From assembly GCA_030562195.1 (NCBI GenBank), contig CM060199.1, positions 42,846,722 to 42,910,721 on the forward strand: 64,000 nucleotides of DNA, given 5' to 3'. Of the stretch, positions 37,401 through 49,000 are shown one piece after another; within the stretch, counting starts at the first letter, position 1; the number at the start of each line of letters is the position of its first letter. The position numbers and the translations under genes are program-made. This DNA is from Nipponacmea schrenckii (taxonomy: Eukaryota; Mollusca; Gastropoda; Lottiidae). The notes under the pieces were generated by a model. It was not told the origin of the DNA, did no database searches, and saw only the letters and a list, made by a program, of their open reading frames with translations.

Positions 37401-39654
37401 TTCCAACAAGATAGCAGTTAAAAAATTTCGAAATTCGAAAATTCATAGCACACATTTTTTTGCCGTATTTTGCACATTTTTGCAACTTTGCTATTTTAAA
37501 GGGGCACAATCCTGATTTTTAGTGGTCGTTTTGGGCCTTTGTTACATTTAAACAGTCCTCAGAAATACTCAAGCTCTAAGAAAATCGCAAAATACCTTGA
37601 AATATACCTCAAATTTCACTTTTTATTTTTTTTTTTCCGTGCTGTACGCGGCTGGTCTTCAGTCAGTCTGAAAATTGTGTGTCCTGTTGACAAAATCTAC
37701 AATTGTTATTACATGTACTTTCTTTTTGTTTTATCAGTGTGGGCCTGCGCAGTAGTCTATTTATAACTCTTTGATTTTCCAATATGGCGGGAAGTTCGTA
37801 ATATCTTAAGACATTATGATTTTCAAACACAGATAATTATGTATACCCATGGATTTGAAGGCTCAAATTTCAAAGGTAAGCTCTGTAGACTATGTCTGAT
37901 TAGCTAAACAAAAGATTTCATGTGTTTGAGGCTGTCGGATGATTGTCTGAAACAAATCAAGCCTGTGCCCCTTTAAGACAGATTGATCTGAAAATTTGGG
38001 TGCCTTCAAGTGTCACGTATATGAAAACATTGGCAGAGTCAAAATTTTTGCTTCATTTGCAGTTTCAAAGTAAAATGGGTTTAAACTTCCGGTTGACCTA
38101 CTTGTGCTGTAATTGATGTATCGCAACAAAACTGATGTCGATCGTAATTAAATTAGAAGACAAAAAAAACGAAGAAGAAAAAATCCGGACCGGAAGTGAA
38201 ACTTTGGCCGCCATCTTGAAATGTCACTTTTTTGTAAAACTAAAAATGGGGCCTCTACGGTAAGAGCGATTTGCGTGATATTTGCATTTTTGGAAAGTTC
38301 ATGCGATTGCGAAAAACTTATGGGAAGCCGATTTTTGAATTTCGATTTTGCTTTTTTGCAACTTCCGGTAGAATTTTTTCAATTTTAAAAGCTTATTTCT
38401 CGCGACCTTGACCTTTGATGACCTTGACCTTTAGTAGGTCAAAGGTCATTGACCTTGGCTATCAGTTAATACTTTGACCTTTGACCTCCGACGGCTACTT
38501 CCGGTTTTATAGCTGACCGAAAACAGCGAAATTCGCAACTTTGGGTAGCTCTAGAGCGTGACCTAATTAATTTAGAGCGTTATTTTCTCCAGATTCTTAA
38601 TGCGCTTTTTGTCCTCTTTCCAAAGATATATAACAACAGTTTGTAAAATGAAAATTGAAGTTTTTGATTTTTGAACATAACAGTACAATTTGCTGTATTT
38701 ACGTTTGTTTGAAATGAATGTGTGTATATCTCGTGATCTATTAAATGCACAAACTTCAAATTTGTACCGTGAATATACATTTTGAATGTGATTAGATTCA
38801 CGCTAAAAAAATGAGATGGGCGTGGCACATCCGGGTAAATTTCGAATTTACCCTTTTCATGGGTCAGGGAATTACGTCTGTAGGAAAAAGCGTTTTTTTT
38901 TAAAAAGTACTTTGCACACAGATACCTCATTGCTTTGGCCAGTTCATCCCAGAAAATCAGATGATTCGGCCTGTTTGTTGCAATTTCTCGACAATAGCAA
39001 ACCGGTTAATTTTTACAAATTTTGGAAGCTTATTTCTCATGACCTTGACCATTGGTGACCTTGACCTTTAGTAGGTCAAAGGTCATTGACCTTATCTATC
39101 ATTTAATACTTTCACATTTGACCTCCAACGTCAACTTCCGGTTTTATAGCTGCCCGAAAACAGCAACATTCACAACTTTGGACTGCTCTAGAGCGTGACC
39201 TAATTAATTTAGAGGGTTATTTTTTTCAGATTCTAAAGGCGCTTTTTGTAAACTTTCCAGCAACGAATAACAACAGTTTTTAAAATGAAAATTTAATTTT
39301 TGCACTTTTAAAATTAAAGTACATTTTGCTTTTTTGAAATGTATTTGTGCATATCTCGTGATCTATTAGATGTTCAAGCTTCAAATTTGTACCGTTAATA
39401 TACTTTTCAAATGTGATTAGATTTACGCCAAAATAAATGAGATGGGGGTGGGCACATTCGGGTAAAGTTACAATTTTTCATTTATATCGGTCAGCGCTCT
39501 ACGTCTGTAGGAAATAACGTTTTTCAAAAAGGAACTTTGCACACAGATACCCTGTTACTTTGGCCAGTTTCTTTAGAAAATTAGATGTTTCGGCCTGTTT
39601 GTTGCAATTTGGCAACGTTAGCAAAGTCCCACTCTGTGCCACTAGTGGCTCTAG
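34480..39654 (+). mobile_element. Composite of family B HINE segments (H7)
   Basis: It starts with TTGTGGGACTTTGC..GCAAAGTCCCAG and ends with GCAAAGTCCCACTCTGTGCC, hairpin GCCAC-TA-GTGGC, CTCTAG. Inside, the order restarts twice: at about 35340 a T tract and CGAAATTTACACACC (second 5' part without its hairpin), and at about 37204 sequence jumps back to the 5' region again. So three or more partial copies are joined. It carries MITE-2 at 37500-37972 and repeated ETS/YY1 and TGACCT modules. No coding capacity. Confidence 0.72.
37500..37972 (+). mobile_element. MITE-2 with TTAA target duplication (473 bp)
   Basis: The ends AGGGGCACA.. and ..TGTGCCCCT are flanked by TTAA (37496-37499 and 37973-37976). 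Occupied flanks read CTATTTTAA and TTAAGACAGATTG; the empty version CTATTTTAAGAC occurs in sister HINEs near 33258 and 35672. A second copy lies inverted at 62722-63192. No coding capacity; probably mobilised by a piggyBac-type transposase. Confidence 0.9.
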
Positions 39655-41731
39655 TTGTGGGACTTTGCTTTCGGCAAAGTCCCAGTTTGTTTTCGGTTTG
39701 TCAATTCTTTTTTTTTTTTTTTTTTTTTTTTCGAAATTTACACAGGGCACACAGCCTAGGCTGCAATAGTTGCAGCAATTTCACAACATCTCCAGACCTT
39801 CTGTAGTGTCGACGTTTCTAATGAATATAAATTGGTACATTTTTGCAAAACCGGAAGTCTGCACTGCAACATACCTCAAAAGTCGGTCAGTGGCTCTAGA
39901 AGTCGCAATTTTCAATCGATTTTCTTTGGGTTTGCATTTTTGAAAACTTGAAACAATTTCCAACAAGATAGCAGTTACAAAATTTCGAAATTCGAAAATT
40001 CATAGCACACATTTTTTTGCCGTATTTTGCAAATTTTTGCAACTTTGCTATTTTAAGACGGATTGATCTGAAAATTTGGGTGCCTTCAAGTGTCATGAAT
40101 AAAAATACATTTGCAGAGTCAAAATTTTTGCTTCATTTTCGGTTTAAGCGTAAAAAGGGTTTAAACTTCCGGTTGACCTACTTGTGCTGTAATTGATGTA
40201 TCGCAACAAAATTAATGTCGATCGTAATTAAATTAGAATACAAAAAAACGAAGAAGAAAAAATCTGAACCGGAAGTGAAACTTTGGCCGCCATCTTGAAA
40301 TGTTACTTTTTTGTAAAACTCAAATGGGGCCTCTACGGTAAGAGTGACTTGTGTGTTATTAGTATTTTTAGAAAGTCTAAACGATTGCGAAAAAAAGTAT
40401 GGGAGCCGAATTTTGAATTTCGCTTTTGCATTTTTGCAACATCCGGTTGAATTTTTTCGAAGTTTGGGGGCTTATTTCTCGTGACCTTGACCTTTGATGA
40501 CCGTGACCTTTAATAGGTCAAAGGTCATTGACCTTGGCTATCAGTTGATACTTTGAACTTTGACCTCCGACGTCTACTTCCGGTTTTATAGCTGCCCGAA
40601 AACAGCAAAATTCGCAACTTTGGGCTGCTCTAGAGCGTGACCTAATTAATTTAGAGTGTTAATTTTTTTTAGATTCTTAAAGTGCTTTTTGTCCTCTTTC
40701 CAACGATATATAACAAAAGTTCGTAAAATGAAAATTGAATTTTTTGATTTTTGCAAAGAAAAGTACATTTTGCCGTATTTTCGCTTCCTTGAAATGTATG
40801 TGTGTATATCTCGTGATCTATTAGCTGTACAAGCTTCAAATTTTTACTGTGAATATACATTTTGAATATGATTAGATTCCCCTCCAAAAAAACGAGATGG
40901 GCGTGGCACATCCGGGTGAACTTCAAATTTACAATTATATCGGTCAGGAATTACGGCTGCAGTAAATAACGTTTTTCAAAAAAGTACCTTGCAAACATAT
41001 ATCTCATTACTTTGGCCAGTTTATCCCAAAAAATCAAATGTTTCTGCCTGTTTGTTGCAATTTTGCGACATTTGCAAAAAATCAGGTTTTTTTTTAGTTT
41101 GGGGGCTTATTTCTAGTGACTTTGACCTTTGGTGACCTTGACCTTTACAAGGTCATTGGTCACTGACTTTAGCTATCAGTTGACAATTTGGCATTAGACT
41201 TCTGACGTCTATTTCCGGTTTTATAGCTGCTCGAAAGCACCAAAATTTGCAACGTTGGACTGCTCTAGAGTGTGACCTAATTAATTTAGAGGGTTATTTT
41301 TTTCACATTCCCAAGGCGCCTTTTGTCCTCTTTCCAGCGATGCACAATAAAAGTTTTTAAAATGAAAATTTAATTTTTGGACTTTTAAAATTAAAGTACA
41401 TTTTGCTTTTTTGAAACGTATTTGTGTATATCTCGTGATCTATTAGATGTACAAGCTTCAAATTTGAACCATGAATATATATTTTGTATGAGATTAGATT
41501 TACGCAAAAGTAAATTAGATGGGCGTGGCACATACGGGTAAACTTCCAATTTACCAGTTATATCGGTCAGCGCTTTACATCTGTAAGAAATAACATTTTT
41601 CCAAAAAATTCTTTGCACACAGATAACTCGTTGCTTTGGCCAGTTTCTCCCAGAAAATCAGATGTTTCGGCCTGTTTGTTGCAATTTTGCAACGTTAGCA
41701 AAGTCCCACTCTGTGCCACGTGTGGCTCTAG
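39655..41731 (+). mobile_element. HINE family B, complete (H8, 2.08 kb)
   Basis: It begins TTGTGGGACTTTGC-TTTCGG-CAAAGTCCCAG and a T tract, and ends GCAAAGTCCCACTCTGTGCC, GCCAC-GT-GTGGC, TCTAG. Flanking elements join directly on both sides. The ETS CCGGAAGTG and YY1-like GCCGCCATCTTG pair is at 40269-40298. The internal 625-bp direct repeat is present. It is the intact counterpart of the shortened H6 copy at 32863-34479 and reveals what that copy lost. Confidence 0.85.
40481..40566. promoter_or_regulatory. Nuclear-receptor half-site cluster (representative)
   Basis: At least six TGACCT/AGGTCA-type half-sites within 86 bp, including TGACCTTGA (complement TCAAGGTCA, the extended half-site of ERR/SF-1 type receptors) and a perfect direct repeat with 1-nt spacer, AGGTCAAAGGTCA, at 40515-40527. 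The same cluster occurs in all family B copies and in shorter form in families A and C. Binding is inferred from motif similarity only. Confidence 0.5.
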
Positions 41732-42874
41732 TTTGGGGGTTTTTTTTTTTTGGGAAATTTACACACCCACCGCCTAGCTGCAATAGTTGCAAAAATTTAC
41801 AACTTCTCTAACCTTCTTTTGTGGCGACGTTTCTTTTAAATAAAAAATTGGAACATTTTTGCAAACCGGAAGTGCTGCATTGCAACATGCCTAAAAAGTC
41901 GGTCAGTAGCTCTATAAGTCGCAATTTTTGATCGATTTTTTCGGGTTTGCATTTTTGAAAACTTGAAACAATTTCCAACAAGATAGCAGTTACAAAATTT
42001 CGAAATTCGAAAATTTTATAGCACACATTTTTTTGCCGTATTTTGCACATTTTTGCAACTTTGCTATTTTTAGACCGATTGATCTGAAAATTTGGGTTTC
42101 CTTCAAGTGTCACGAATATGAAAAATTGGCAGAGTCAAAATTTTTGCTTCATTTCCGATGTCAACGTAAAACGGGTTTAAACTTCCGGTTGACCTACTTG
42201 TGCTGTAATTGATGTATCGCAACAAAATTTATGTCAATCCTAATTAAATTAGAAGACAAAAAAACGAAGCAGAAAAAATCCGGACCGGAAGTGAAACATT
42301 GGCCGCCATCTTGAAATGTCACTTTTTTGTAAAACTCAAAATGGGGCCTCTACGGTAAGAGCGATTTTTGTGATGTTTATATTTCTGGAAAGCTTAGTCG
42401 ATTGCGATCAAAATGTTGGAAATCGATTTTTGAATTTTGCTTTTGCTTTTTTGCAACATCCGGTTGAATTTTTTCGAAGTTTGGGGGCTTATTTCTCGTG
42501 ACCTTAAACCCTTTTGGGGACCATGACCTTTAGTAGGTCAAAGGTCATTGACCTTGGCTATCAGTTGATACTTTGAACTTTGACCTCCGACGTCTACTTC
42601 CGGTTTTATAGCTGCCCGAAAACAGCAAAATTCGCCAAATTTGGGCTGCTCTAGAGCGTGACCTAATTAATTTAGAGTGTTAATTTTTTCAGATTCTTAG
42701 ATTGTTTTTTGTCCTCTTTCCAACGATATATAACAAAAGTTTGTAAAATGAAAATTGAATTTTTTTATTTTTGCAAAGAAAAGTACATTTTGCCGTATTT
42801 TCGCTTCCTTGAAATGTATGTGTGTATATCTCGTGATCTATAGCTGTACAAGCTTCAAATTTTTACTGTGAATA
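41732..42874 (+). mobile_element. HINE family B, partial, running into the gap (H9)
   Basis: It follows the CTAG of the previous element but lacks the hairpin, starting with TTTGGGGG and a T tract, then the usual family B body (ETS/YY1 pair near 42285-42313). Many small differences from its sisters are homopolymer-type (for example near 41745-41850 and 42500-42520), which may reflect poor consensus quality close to the gap. Confidence 0.7.
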
Positions 42875-43374
42875 NNNNNNNNNNNNNNNNNNNNNNNNNN
42901 NNNNNNNNNNNNNNNNNNNNNNNNNNNNNNNNNNNNNNNNNNNNNNNNNNNNNNNNNNNNNNNNNNNNNNNNNNNNNNNNNNNNNNNNNNNNNNNNNNNN
43001 NNNNNNNNNNNNNNNNNNNNNNNNNNNNNNNNNNNNNNNNNNNNNNNNNNNNNNNNNNNNNNNNNNNNNNNNNNNNNNNNNNNNNNNNNNNNNNNNNNNN
43101 NNNNNNNNNNNNNNNNNNNNNNNNNNNNNNNNNNNNNNNNNNNNNNNNNNNNNNNNNNNNNNNNNNNNNNNNNNNNNNNNNNNNNNNNNNNNNNNNNNNN
43201 NNNNNNNNNNNNNNNNNNNNNNNNNNNNNNNNNNNNNNNNNNNNNNNNNNNNNNNNNNNNNNNNNNNNNNNNNNNNNNNNNNNNNNNNNNNNNNNNNNNN
43301 NNNNNNNNNNNNNNNNNNNNNNNNNNNNNNNNNNNNNNNNNNNNNNNNNNNNNNNNNNNNNNNNNNNNNNNNNN
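42875..43374. other. Assembly gap (500 N)
   Basis: Exactly 500 undetermined bases, a gap of unknown length. Elements to its left are all on the + strand and those to its right on the - strand, so relative orientation across it is not sequence-supported. Confidence 1.
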
Positions 43375-45387
43375 AAGGTCATAGATTAAGTGGGTCACAC
43401 CTTCCGTACCCGTTAAAGTGACCAAATTTTTGAAAAAATCGAAATTTAAATAATTCGAAAGAAAATACGAAATTTGAAAATCGGTCTCCAAGAAAAGGTA
43501 GATAATGATCCATTGTATCTATGTGCTAAATTTCATCAAAATCGGTCTATCAGTAGTGTCTGAATTTCGGATTTAAGAATTGTAACGAAAATTCAAAATG
43601 GCGGCCGATATGGCAGCTTGACCTAATTATTTAGGTCAAATCAATTACTATTGACAAGTTATTTATAAAACAGTTTTTACTTTTCACCTAGCAGTTATAG
43701 AACGGAAGTTACGTAATTACGTCATTTGAGGCTAAACCGGAAGTGGAATTTTTATTTTCACATTTTTTCAAAAATTATAAACATATCGCTTATCAACTGG
43801 TAAAGTTTCAAAATTTTACCATTTATATTAAAGGAGAAATCACGGTCTGAAATTTTTGCCGATGACCCTTGAATATTGAATTGCAAATCGGGGGTAAAAT
43901 ATTTAACCTAATTGCATAAAACCTATAATTGTTAGTTGACAAATACATTGAAGTTTTCAAATCTGAAAATCCGGTCAAAATCGAACTGAAAATAAACTTG
44001 CTAAAGCAAAAAAACCTGAACTTCCGGTTCTCACTTCCTGTCAGAGATAGAACTTCCGGTTTTGTTTTATTTGATAATAGAAATCATTCTAAGATCAACT
44101 GTAGATTTAGAATTTCTGCACCTTTTACCAGTTTGTCTGCAAACTCATCCAAGAATTACAAAAAAAAAAAAAAAAAAAAAATAAAACTAGAATTGCTTAC
44201 AATTATGAACGTATTTCGAGACCCTTTAAAAATATTATATAGGCTAAATTTGCAATTACCTACATCTAGACAATATATTGAATATCATTTGACCTAGTTT
44301 TCAAAGTCATAAAATAATTAGGTCACACCTTCCGTAACGGTTAATGATGGCGAAAATATGAAAATTATCAATTTTTGCTGTCTTTAAGTACACTTAACTC
44401 TATGAATTTTTTAAGTAAGCCAAATTAAAAAATATCTACTTGTAGACAATATATTGAATATTATTTGACCTAATTTTCAAGGTCATAGATTAAGTGGGTC
44501 ACACCTTCCGTACCCGTTAAAGTGACCTAATTTTGAAAAAATCGAAATTTAAATAATTCGAAAGAAAATACGAAAATTTGAAAATCGGTCTCCAAGAAAA
44601 GGTAGATAATGATCCATTGTATCTATGTGCTAAATTTCATCAAAATCGGTCTATCAGTAGTGTCTGAATTTCGGATTTAAGAATTGTAACGAAAATTCAA
44701 AATGGCGGCCGATATGGCAGCTTGACCTAATTATTTAGGTCAAATCAATTACTATTGACAAGTTATTTATAAAAAAGTTTTCACTTTTCACCTAGCAGTT
44801 ATAGACCGGAAGTTACGTAATTACGTCATTTGAGGCTAAACCGGAAGTGGAATTTTTTTTTTCACATTTTTTCAAAAATTATAAACATATCGCCTATCAA
44901 CTGGTAAAGTTTCAAAATTTTACCATTTATATTAAAGGAGAAATCACGGTCTGAAATTTTTGCCGATGACCCTTGAATATTGAATTGCAAATCGTGGGTA
45001 AAATATTTAGCCTAATTGCATAAAACCTATAATTGTTAGTTGACAAATACATTGAAGTTTTCAAATCTGAAAATCCGGTCAAAATCGAACTGAAAATAAA
45101 CTTGCTAAAGCAAAAAAACCTGAACTTCCGGTTCTCACTTCCTGTCAGAGATAGAACTTCCGGTTTTGTTTTATTTGATAATAGAAATCATTCTAAGATC
45201 AACTGTAGATTTAGAATTTCTGCACCTTTTACCAGTTTGTCTGCAAACTCATCCAAGAATTACAAAAAAAAAAAAAAAAAAAAAAAAATAAAATAATCCG
45301 AACGATTACAATACGTTTTCGACAAAGTCGAAATACGTAATAATCCGAACGATTACAATACGTTTTCGCCAAAGTCGAAATACGTAA
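43375..45387 (-). mobile_element. HINE of a fourth family, partial, minus strand (H10)
   Basis: On the minus strand it starts right after the right Helentron's CTAG with TTACGTATTTCGAC. It has the shared layout of hairpin (ACGTATTTCGAC / GTCGAAAACGT), T tract and AT-rich body. The first 47 bp are duplicated (45339-45385 and 45292-45338). The body is a tandem duplication with 1,104-bp period: sequence at 43375 recurs at 44479. It contains ETS sites, a YY1-like AAAATGGCGGCCG (43595 and 44699) and an inverted pair TTGACCTAA..TTAGGTCAA. Its 3' end is in the gap. Confidence 0.7.
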
Positions 45388-45521
45388 CTAGAGCCGTACA
45401 ACTAACGGCACTGAAGCAGTGCGTTGCAACTAGGAATTTGTTCGTTAAGCAAAGGACGGAAAGGGTTTATTAAAAAATATATCCATTATAAATGGACTAG
45501 GGTTTCAAAACAAACGCTACT

Positions 45522-45554
45522 CCCCCCCCTTTCCCCCCTCTTTGCCCCTCCCCA
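45522..45554 (-). other. G-rich tract near 3' end of right Helentron
   Basis: On the minus strand, four runs of four or more G separated by short purine spacers, about 135-165 bp before the terminal CTAG. This matches the tract at 11054-11090 in a family A HINE and is compatible with a G-quadruplex. Confidence 0.55.
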
Positions 45555-45687
45555 TCCTTGGCCCTTATCATCAATTAAGATAGATAATAAGTTAAAATCA
45601 TAATACAAATGTAAAGAGGGTCGTTTAATCTAAAAAGATATCCGGATCGCCGAAACTCAGATTTTGAAAATCGCCCAAACGCGATGT

Positions 45688-46010
45688 AACCCGAACAGGT
45701 ACCTTAATTAATCAATATCAGACTCCGATCCATTCTGAAATAAAAAAAAGGTGATATATTACACAATCAAAATGAAGCGTTAGAAATGCTGTTGTTTGTT
45801 AAACCTTTCATGAGATCCAAACAATATGGATTGTATTCTGCCAGGATTCAACCTGGCAAGGATCTCGACATCATAAAGGTTCCAAGCCTCTCCACCACGA
45901 CAAGGTCACAGCAGAAGGAGAGGGTTTTTTGGGGTTTTTTTGTTGTTTAAATCAGAAACTATCATTTTATTATTTCATTATCTATTGATTTCAGTTTTAT
46001 TTCCTTGTCT
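45688..46010 (-). other. 3' untranslated region of right Helentron with conserved hairpin
   Basis: Conserved with the left copy at about 32299-32640. On the minus strand a block beginning GTGACCTTGTCGTGGTGGAG and ending with the stem CTTGCCAGG / CCTGGCAG lies just downstream of the stop. Such conservation next to the frame suggests an RNA or replication signal, but I cannot name it. Confidence 0.5.
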
Positions 46011-49000
46011 TTATTTTAGTGTTATCCGTATTGCCTCGTGATAGCTATAATAAGTAGGAACAATCTGAAATTCAACATGTGCTTGATTAATACCACTACT
46101 TGTATATACATGGTCGATAATAGTTCCACCTTCAGTAGTAAAGTCCGTAATGCACTGCGAAAAACCAAAGTCAGTGAAACAATTTTTTATGGGACAAACT
46201 CCTTCTAAAACATTCTGATTAAAATCGCCCATAACAATATAGTTGTGCCCGGATTCTTGTAGTTCGTCCAATAACCTTTCCAATTGTGGTATAAACAGGT
46301 CTAATCCATATTTAGGTGGCCTGTAAATAACTATAACAGAAACATTTTTATCTGGAAGATTGAAAGCAATATATTCCATATTCAAAAGACCCAAATTTAA
46401 AATATGACTGTTTGTATTCATCTTGTAGTACATTCCAACACCACCATGTTCTCTTTCCTGTAGATATTTGAAAAAAGTACTATTATCATAACTATCAGCA
46501 CGAGCTTGGTTATGGAAAAAATAACTATCTAATTTAAGACTAGCGTGATTCCTTACATTTTTTAACCATGTCTCTGTCATACAAATAATATTACATTTGA
46601 GAAATCTTTGATCATTTTTTATATCTTCTAAATGTGTAGTTAAGCCCTGAACATTAAACAAAATGATATTAAAATCAGAAGGTGAGGATTGCCTTTCAGG
46701 TTGTAAATGTCGGGGCATATCATTTATTGCACACTCAATTTTTTCATCACAATATATAAATTTTTCGTCAAAATTCTGTATTGTCAGTCCCTTTAGCGTT
46801 TTGATTCGACTGAGTGCAACGTAAGCTTGACCAGATTGGAAGATTTTATCTAATGACACGACACCTCTATCTAGACTCAAACCTTGAACCTTGTGAATTG
46901 TGACAGCATAAGCAAGACGTAATGGAAATTGGCGCCGTACATCACCTTTATAATTTATGTGGGTACTTTCATGCCTTTCAATAGGAATGCTACCTTGTTC
47001 AACATTAGGAGGAAGACGACTGGTTGGATTATTCAATCGAACTCGTGCACTATCGAACTTGACATAAATCTTCACTGGCTTATTATTCTGATCATTTTCA
47101 ATAAAAGTTACTGTACCAAAACTACCATTTACTAATCCAGCAGATACATCTAGATTAACTACCAACATAACTTTCGTTCCTTTACCTATTGTCAATAATT
47201 CAACAAGAGGGGTGTCAGTAGCCTTTACAAAACTATCTTTTAATTTCATTGTCCCAGATCTAGCGTCTTTAGAGTAATCTAATGCTTTGATTTGAATAGA
47301 ATCTGGACACTTTTCAGAAATAATTTTAGTATTATATCTGTTTACCTGCTCATTTGTAGAGTATATGTGTAAACAATCATCCTCTATATTTGTAACTCTA
47401 CTTTGTAACATTTCAATATCTGAGGTCAACATCTTTTCACCCTTTTTTCGTTTTCTAATCCTATTTAAGAGATGTGCAAATGCCAAATCGTCTTTTTGCC
47501 TCATGATTTCTGTCAATTCAACTAACTTGAAATGGCCATTCCAAAAATCTATCACGCTATCTTGACATAGACTAAAAGCCTTAACTGGTTTTAATTGCCA
47601 CATGTCACCAAAACAGATAACACATATATTTCCGAATAATTCATTGCTATTTGTACCTTTAATCTGACCTAATCGCCCATTAATGTATGACAATAAGTTA
47701 TGATCTACCATGGATATTTCATCTATTATGACAATTTCCAAGTTACGATATTTACATCTGAGTGTGTTTATTGTTTCGTGTCCTAGTGGTTGATATGGTA
47801 ACCTGAAACCTTTTCTTATCGAGAAGCTATTATGTATAGTTGATGCTCCGATATTGTATGCAGAAACTCCTGTAGGTGCTGCCAATAAGACTGTTAATTC
47901 ATCTAAGCTTTCTGATGATTTAGATAAAATACGTGAGGCTTCAAAATGAATGCATTTAATAAGATGGGACTTTCCAGTACCGGCTGAACCAGTAATAAAC
48001 ATTCTTAATGGATCTGGGTTTTTTCCATGTATTTTATCTAAACAATATTGACGGATATCATAAAACACTTGCGTTTGAATTTCATTTAAAGACCTCATTA
48101 AAGGAATTGCATCTTTTTTTGAAATTCCGCTTATGTGTGTTTCTGAACGAATTTTATTTGTATTATTATTAGAAGGCATAATATCGGGTATTTGAGGTTC
48201 ATGTTCACTTTCCTCGTCGTCATCATTATTGTCTTGTCTAAATTGTTCATGCTCAATTCTATCCAATTCTGTTTCAGGTGCAATTTGAGCCCAGGCATCT
48301 TCCATTCCGCCACATTTTGCAATTGTCTCTTCTATAGATTCAATATCAATATCGGTTTGAAAACATTTTCTGTTTTGTTCCACAATATCTTTTACGTGAA
48401 CAAGATTCCCTGATACTTTGATGGATCCGCTTTTATAGAACTCTTCATGTGTATCAAATCGAGGGGGCTTTAACTGTGTATCCAAACGATACGGTAAAAA
48501 CAGCTGCATGTTGCTTAGATAGTAGTTGTCTGGGTCTTTGGTTTCAGAGAATCTTGCATAACGAATAATGGCTGGTGGGGTTCTTGAACGTTTTATAATG
48601 AAACCTAATTCATTTTGCAACTCAAAAGCTGGGTTTTTCTCGGAATCGATATTTGGATTTTCTGACCTTGACATAAGTCTATATTCTGACCAAAACTTAG
48701 CTATGCACATGTCATCAAACGGCTTTCCCTTAGGTCTATTCAAATATCTTTCAACATATCCAACCATAAATATGGTACTGTCTGTTAACGTACCTTCCTT
48801 GGCTCTACTCTGTAACACCTTTATCGGCAAAGTTATTTTAATATTATTTTTACCTGTTGGAATGAATTGAACACAGCGTGAAAATTGCTTTAATGGTAAA
48901 CCCAAGATTCTAAGAGCACTTTCTGGACCGGATACTTCTCTGGAATGTAAATATGCGGTTGAAATTTTACGCATGCATGCCTTTGCTTCTAAGTTATTCT

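Noticed and set aside
43929..45296. Two matching open frames (122 and 87 codons, LLVDKYIEVFKSENPVK-like)
   Set aside because: Identity comes from the 1,104-bp tandem duplication of a HINE; the frames end in the A tract and show no domain.
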